Assembly: GCA_003486665.1 (NCBI GenBank)
Contig: DNGF01000145.1
Span: 3,360-11,107, forward strand
DNA from: Oscillospiraceae bacterium
GTDB lineage: Bacteria > Bacillota > Clostridia > Oscillospirales > Acutalibacteraceae
Length of the DNA stretch: 7,748 bases
Direction of reading: 5' to 3'
Shown piece after piece: positions 5,253 to 7,748 of this stretch. The translations under genes were made by a program, and so were the position numbers. The notes below the pieces were generated by a model. The model searched no databases and was not told where the DNA came from. It was given only the letters and a program-made list of their open reading frames with translations. Position 1 is the stretch's first letter. The number at the start of each line of letters is the position of its first letter.

Positions 5253-6519
5253 ATTTGATAATATCCGTACCCATGTACGGCACAAGAACCTCAGGAATAG
5301 TTACGGTTCCGTCCTCATTCTGATAGTTTTCGAGAATTGCGGCTGTGGTTCTGCCGATCGCAACACCGGAACCGTTGAGAGTATGAACAAGCTGAGCCTT
5401 GCTCTTCGGATCCTTCTTGAATCTTATTGCCGCACGGCGTGCCTGGAAATCCTCAAAGTTTGAGCATGAGGAAATCTCGACATATCTGTTGTATGAGGGC
5501 ATCCAAACCTCGATGTCGTACGTCTTTGCCGATGAGAAACCTATGTCACCTGTTGAAAGACAAACAACACGGTAAGGAAGTCCGAGAAGCTGAAGAACCC
5601 TTTCCGCATCGTTTGTAAGTTTTTCAAGCTCATCATATGATGTTTCGGGATCAACGAACTTAACAAGCTCAACCTTGTTAAACTGATGCTGACGGATAAG
5701 TCCTCTTGTGTCACGGCCTGCCGAACCTGCCTCGGCACGGAAACAAGCTGAATATGCACAATACTTAATCGGGAGCTTGCTTCCGTCAAGAATCTCATCT
5801 CTGTGCATATTAGTAACGGGAACTTCTGCTGTGGGAATAAGGAAAAGATCGTCGGTTGTCTTGAATGCGTCGTCCTCAAACTTCGGAAGCTGACCTGTAC
5901 CCGTCATTGACGCTCTGTTTACAAGGAACGGAGGAAGAATTTCAGTGTAGCCGTGTTCAGTATGAGTATTGAGGAAGAAGCTGATAATAGCTCTTTCAAG
6001 TCTTGCTCCCAAGCCTTTATAAAAATGGAAACGTGCGCCCGTTACCTTTGCGGCTGTTTCGGGATCGAGGATTCCAAGATCCGCGCCGATGTCCCAGTGT
6101 GCCTTATAGTCAAAATCAAACTTTCTCGGCTCGCCCCAGCGACGAATTTCGACATTTTCGCTGTCGTCCTTGCCAATCGGAACGCTCTTGTTCGGAATAT
6201 TCGGGAATTCATAAATAAGTGACTTCTGTTTTGCGTCAAGCTCGGCAATCTTAGCGTCATCAGCCTTGATTTTCGACTTTATCTCATTCATTCTTGCCAT
6301 GATTTCGGAGATGTCGCCGCCCTCTTTTTTAATCTGAGGGATTTTTTTGCTTGCGGCGTTCTGCTCCTGCTTGAGAGCGTCTGTTGCTTTCATAAGCTCA
6401 CGGCGTTCCGCATCTATTGCAAGCACTTCGTCAACAATAGCATCCATATCCTTGTTTCTTGTTTTCATTGCCGCTTTAACCATTTCGGGGTTTTCACGGA
6501 TAAGTTTGATATCTAACAT
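5251..6519 (-). CDS. serS: Seryl-tRNA synthetase
   Basis: This 422-residue class II synthetase, of usual bacterial length, charges tRNA-Ser (and tRNA-Sec where present) with serine in the cytosol. Residues about 30-105 form the charged N-terminal coiled-coil arm that contacts the long variable arm of tRNA-Ser. Catalytic-core signatures are visible: motif 1 around 170-198 ending in PPFLV, the TAE serine-site motif at 230-232, motif 2 at 260-285 (FRAEAG followed by QHQFNKVE) and motif 3 around 383-400 (GSGVAIGRT then ENYQ). ATG at 6519 follows GGAG at 8 nt. It lies 23 bp behind parB in the same direction and is probably read from the parAB promoter, since no T-box leader or promoter fits in the gap. 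Confidence 0.97.
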   Translation of the reverse strand: MLDIKLIRENPEMVKAAMKTRNKDMDAIVDEVLAIDAERRELMKATDALKQEQNAASKKIPQIKKEGGDISEIMARMNEIKSKIKADDAKIAELDAKQKSLIYEFPNIPNKSVPIGKDDSENVEIRRWGEPRKFDFDYKAHWDIGADLGILDPETAAKVTGARFHFYKGLGARLERAIISFFLNTHTEHGYTEILPPFLVNRASMTGTGQLPKFEDDAFKTTDDLFLIPTAEVPVTNMHRDEILDGSKLPIKYCAYSACFRAEAGSAGRDTRGLIRQHQFNKVELVKFVDPETSYDELEKLTNDAERVLQLLGLPYRVVCLSTGDIGFSSAKTYDIEVWMPSYNRYVEISSCSNFEDFQARRAAIRFKKDPKSKAQLVHTLNGSGVAIGRTTAAILENYQNEDGTVTIPEVLVPYMGTDIIK

Positions 6520-6542
6520 TTATATCACTCCAATATATATTA

Positions 6543-7403
6543 TTATTTACCGTAATTTTCGAGTTTCATCGCAAGATCCTCAAGATCGTCCTTGTCAAAA
6601 AATTCTATTTCAAGAACACCTGCGTCTTGCTTTGCTTCTTTTATTTTAACCTTTCTGCCGAGGTTTTCAACCAATGCAAGCTCAACCTCGCTGAAAAATT
6701 TATCACGCTTCTGTTGTTTGACTACTTTGGGTACTTTTTTTGATTTTTTTACAAGCGACTCAACGTCACGTACCGAAAGATCCTCTTTAACAATCATTTT
6801 TGCCGTTTCGATAATCATATTTTCATTATCAAATCCAAGCAAAGCTCTTGCGTGTCCGGGTGAAATAAGGTTGTTTTTTACCATATTCTGAACCGCAGCC
6901 GGGAGCTTAAGAAGCCGCAGCGCATTTGCAACTGCCGGACGGGATTTACCAACCTTTTCGGCTGCTTGTTCCTGAGTAATTTTAAGCTCGTCCATCATAT
7001 AGCGATAACCGAGCGCTTCCTCAAGCGGATTCAGATCCTCACGCTGGAGGTTTTCAATCATTGCGATTTCAATTACCTCTTCGTCCGTAAGCTCTTTGAT
7101 AATTACCGGAACTTCCGTAAGACCGGCAATTCTTGCCGCTCTCCAACGTCTTTCGCCTGCAACAAGCTGATAGCTGCCGCTCGCTAACGGTCTTACAACC
7201 AGCGGCTGAAGAATACCGTGCTGCTCAATGCTCTCGGCAAGCTCCGATAAAGCCTTTTCATCAAAGTCCTTTCTCGGCTGATCGTGATTAGGCTCAATTT
7301 CCATAATTCTGAGCTTGTTAACGGAGGGATTTATCTCTTCAACGGAGTTATCGGCAAAAAGGGAGTCAAGTCCCCTGCCCAGTCCGCCTAATTTTTTTGC
7401 CAT
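6543..7403 (-). CDS. parB: Chromosome-partitioning protein ParB (Spo0J)
   Basis: This 286-residue protein binds centromere-like parS DNA, spreads as a CTP-dependent clamp, and works with ParA and SMC in origin segregation. The typical N-terminal GRGLDSLF ParA-contact motif is at 9-16. The nucleotide-binding domain spans about 30-130, with GERRWRA at 83-89 (the arginine-rich CTP site) and ENLQREDLNPLEEA at 117-130. The DNA-binding helix-turn-helix is at about 141-166. A lysine-rich linker (219-233) leads to the C-terminal dimerisation domain at about 235-286. The ATG at 7403 follows GGAGGT (7411-7416) at 7 nt. The parA stop codon directly abuts this ATG (TAAATG), so translation is probably coupled. 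No parS-like GTTTCACGTGAAAC sequence was seen in the window. Confidence 0.96.
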   Translation of the reverse strand: MAKKLGGLGRGLDSLFADNSVEEINPSVNKLRIMEIEPNHDQPRKDFDEKALSELAESIEQHGILQPLVVRPLASGSYQLVAGERRWRAARIAGLTEVPVIIKELTDEEVIEIAMIENLQREDLNPLEEALGYRYMMDELKITQEQAAEKVGKSRPAVANALRLLKLPAAVQNMVKNNLISPGHARALLGFDNENMIIETAKMIVKEDLSVRDVESLVKKSKKVPKVVKQQKRDKFFSEVELALVENLGRKVKIKEAKQDAGVLEIEFFDKDDLEDLAMKLENYGK

Positions 7404-7748
7404 TTAGGTTACCTCCTTACCGTTTTGTTTTAAAAATTCATCTGCAAGTGCATCATATGCCATTGCACCTTTTGAACTTTTATCATAATAATGTATCGGC
7501 AGTCCGTAGCTCGGTGCCTCGGAAAGCTTTACGTTTCTCGGAATTGCCGTTGCATATACCTTCTTCGGGAAAAATCTCTTCAACTCCCCTACTACCTGCT
7601 GAGTTAAATTCAAGCGTCCGTCATACATTGTCAGAAGTACACCCTCCATATCAATGTGGGGATTATACAGCCTTTTGACCTGACGAATTGTTGCCATTAA
7701 CTGGGAGAGTCCTTCAAGAGCGTAATACTCGCACTGGATCGGCACAAA
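7404..7748 (-). CDS. parA: Chromosome-partitioning ATPase ParA (Soj), C-terminal part
   Basis: The last 115 codons of a Walker-type ParA/Soj ATPase are present; the N-terminal half, with the P-loop, lies beyond the right edge. The frame stays open to base 7748 (FVPIQCEYYALEGLSQL at the edge), a segment conserved in ParA. It is followed by the RLN-x-T-x-Q-V motif and the IPRNVKLSEAPSYG motif typical of chromosomal Soj. The complete family member is about 255-275 residues, so roughly 140-160 are missing. It acts with ParB in origin segregation and, in sporulating Firmicutes, in control of replication initiation. The GTG at 7745 is an internal valine, not the start. The stop codon touches the parB start codon. 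Confidence 0.95.
   Translation of the reverse strand, partial: FVPIQCEYYALEGLSQLMATIRQVKRLYNPHIDMEGVLLTMYDGRLNLTQQVVGELKRFFPKKVYATAIPRNVKLSEAPSYGLPIHYYDKSSKGAMAYDALADEFLKQNGKEVT

Noticed and set aside
6520..6542. T-box riboswitch or separate promoter for serS
   Set aside because: The gap is only 23 bp and contains only the parB-proximal spacer and the serS Shine-Dalgarno site.
7404..7745. Complete 113-residue gene starting at GTG 7745
   Set aside because: The frame continues to the window edge and the sequence is the conserved interior of ParA. It is a partial gene, not a short one.
6543..7748. parS site near parAB
   Set aside because: No GTTTCACGTGAAAC-like 14- to 16-mer was found by eye in this region or elsewhere in the window.
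1..7748. CRISPR array, tRNA/rRNA genes, insertion sequences, prophage or defence genes
   Set aside because: No regularly spaced repeats, transposase, integrase or nuclease signatures or structural RNA motifs were recognised.

Overview
The window looks like a chromosomal segment of an anaerobic gut-type Firmicute, most likely a Clostridia/Oscillospiraceae (Ruminococcus-like) bacterium. This is inferred from strong GGAGG ribosome-binding sites, textbook TTGACA/TATAAT promoters, the parA-parB-serS order, a clostridial-type class II fructose-bisphosphate aldolase, and a secreted protein with a type I dockerin. No sequence search was possible, so the taxonomy is an inference. Six protein genes are present, two cut by the window edges. 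No RNA gene, CRISPR array, insertion sequence or prophage was seen. Every intergenic gap is under 200 bp.

Right part (5251-7748, minus strand): the end of parA (soj), parB (spo0J) and serS lie head to tail with minimal spacing and are probably one operon. It joins chromosome segregation to seryl-tRNA charging. An inverted repeat overlapping the serS stop may end the transcript. Next comes fba (4194-5129, minus), which has its own consensus promoter, a possible operator over the -10 box and a strong terminator. It is probably a single-gene glycolytic unit.

Left part (1-4008): two closely related secreted PHP-domain (metal-dependent phosphoesterase-like) proteins are encoded on the minus strand. 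The first (1-1191) loses its C-terminus at the window edge and is easily missed because it has no stop codon in the window. The second (1948-4008) is complete: signal peptide, PHP domain, beta-rich domain, PEGA-like module, type I dockerin with two calcium loops, acidic/proline linker and a hydrophobic amphipathic C-terminal tail. Over the 397 shared residues the two align without a gap at about 81% identity by hand count (about 85% after the signal peptide). Their promoters match in layout. Between them, on the plus strand, is a small YgjV-family membrane protein gene. It diverges from PHP copy 1 and converges on PHP copy 2, with a hairpin at the convergent end.

The most unusual element is this pair of exported PHP proteins, one of them dockerin-tagged. 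The substrate is unknown. The parAB-serS and fba parts are ordinary housekeeping DNA.
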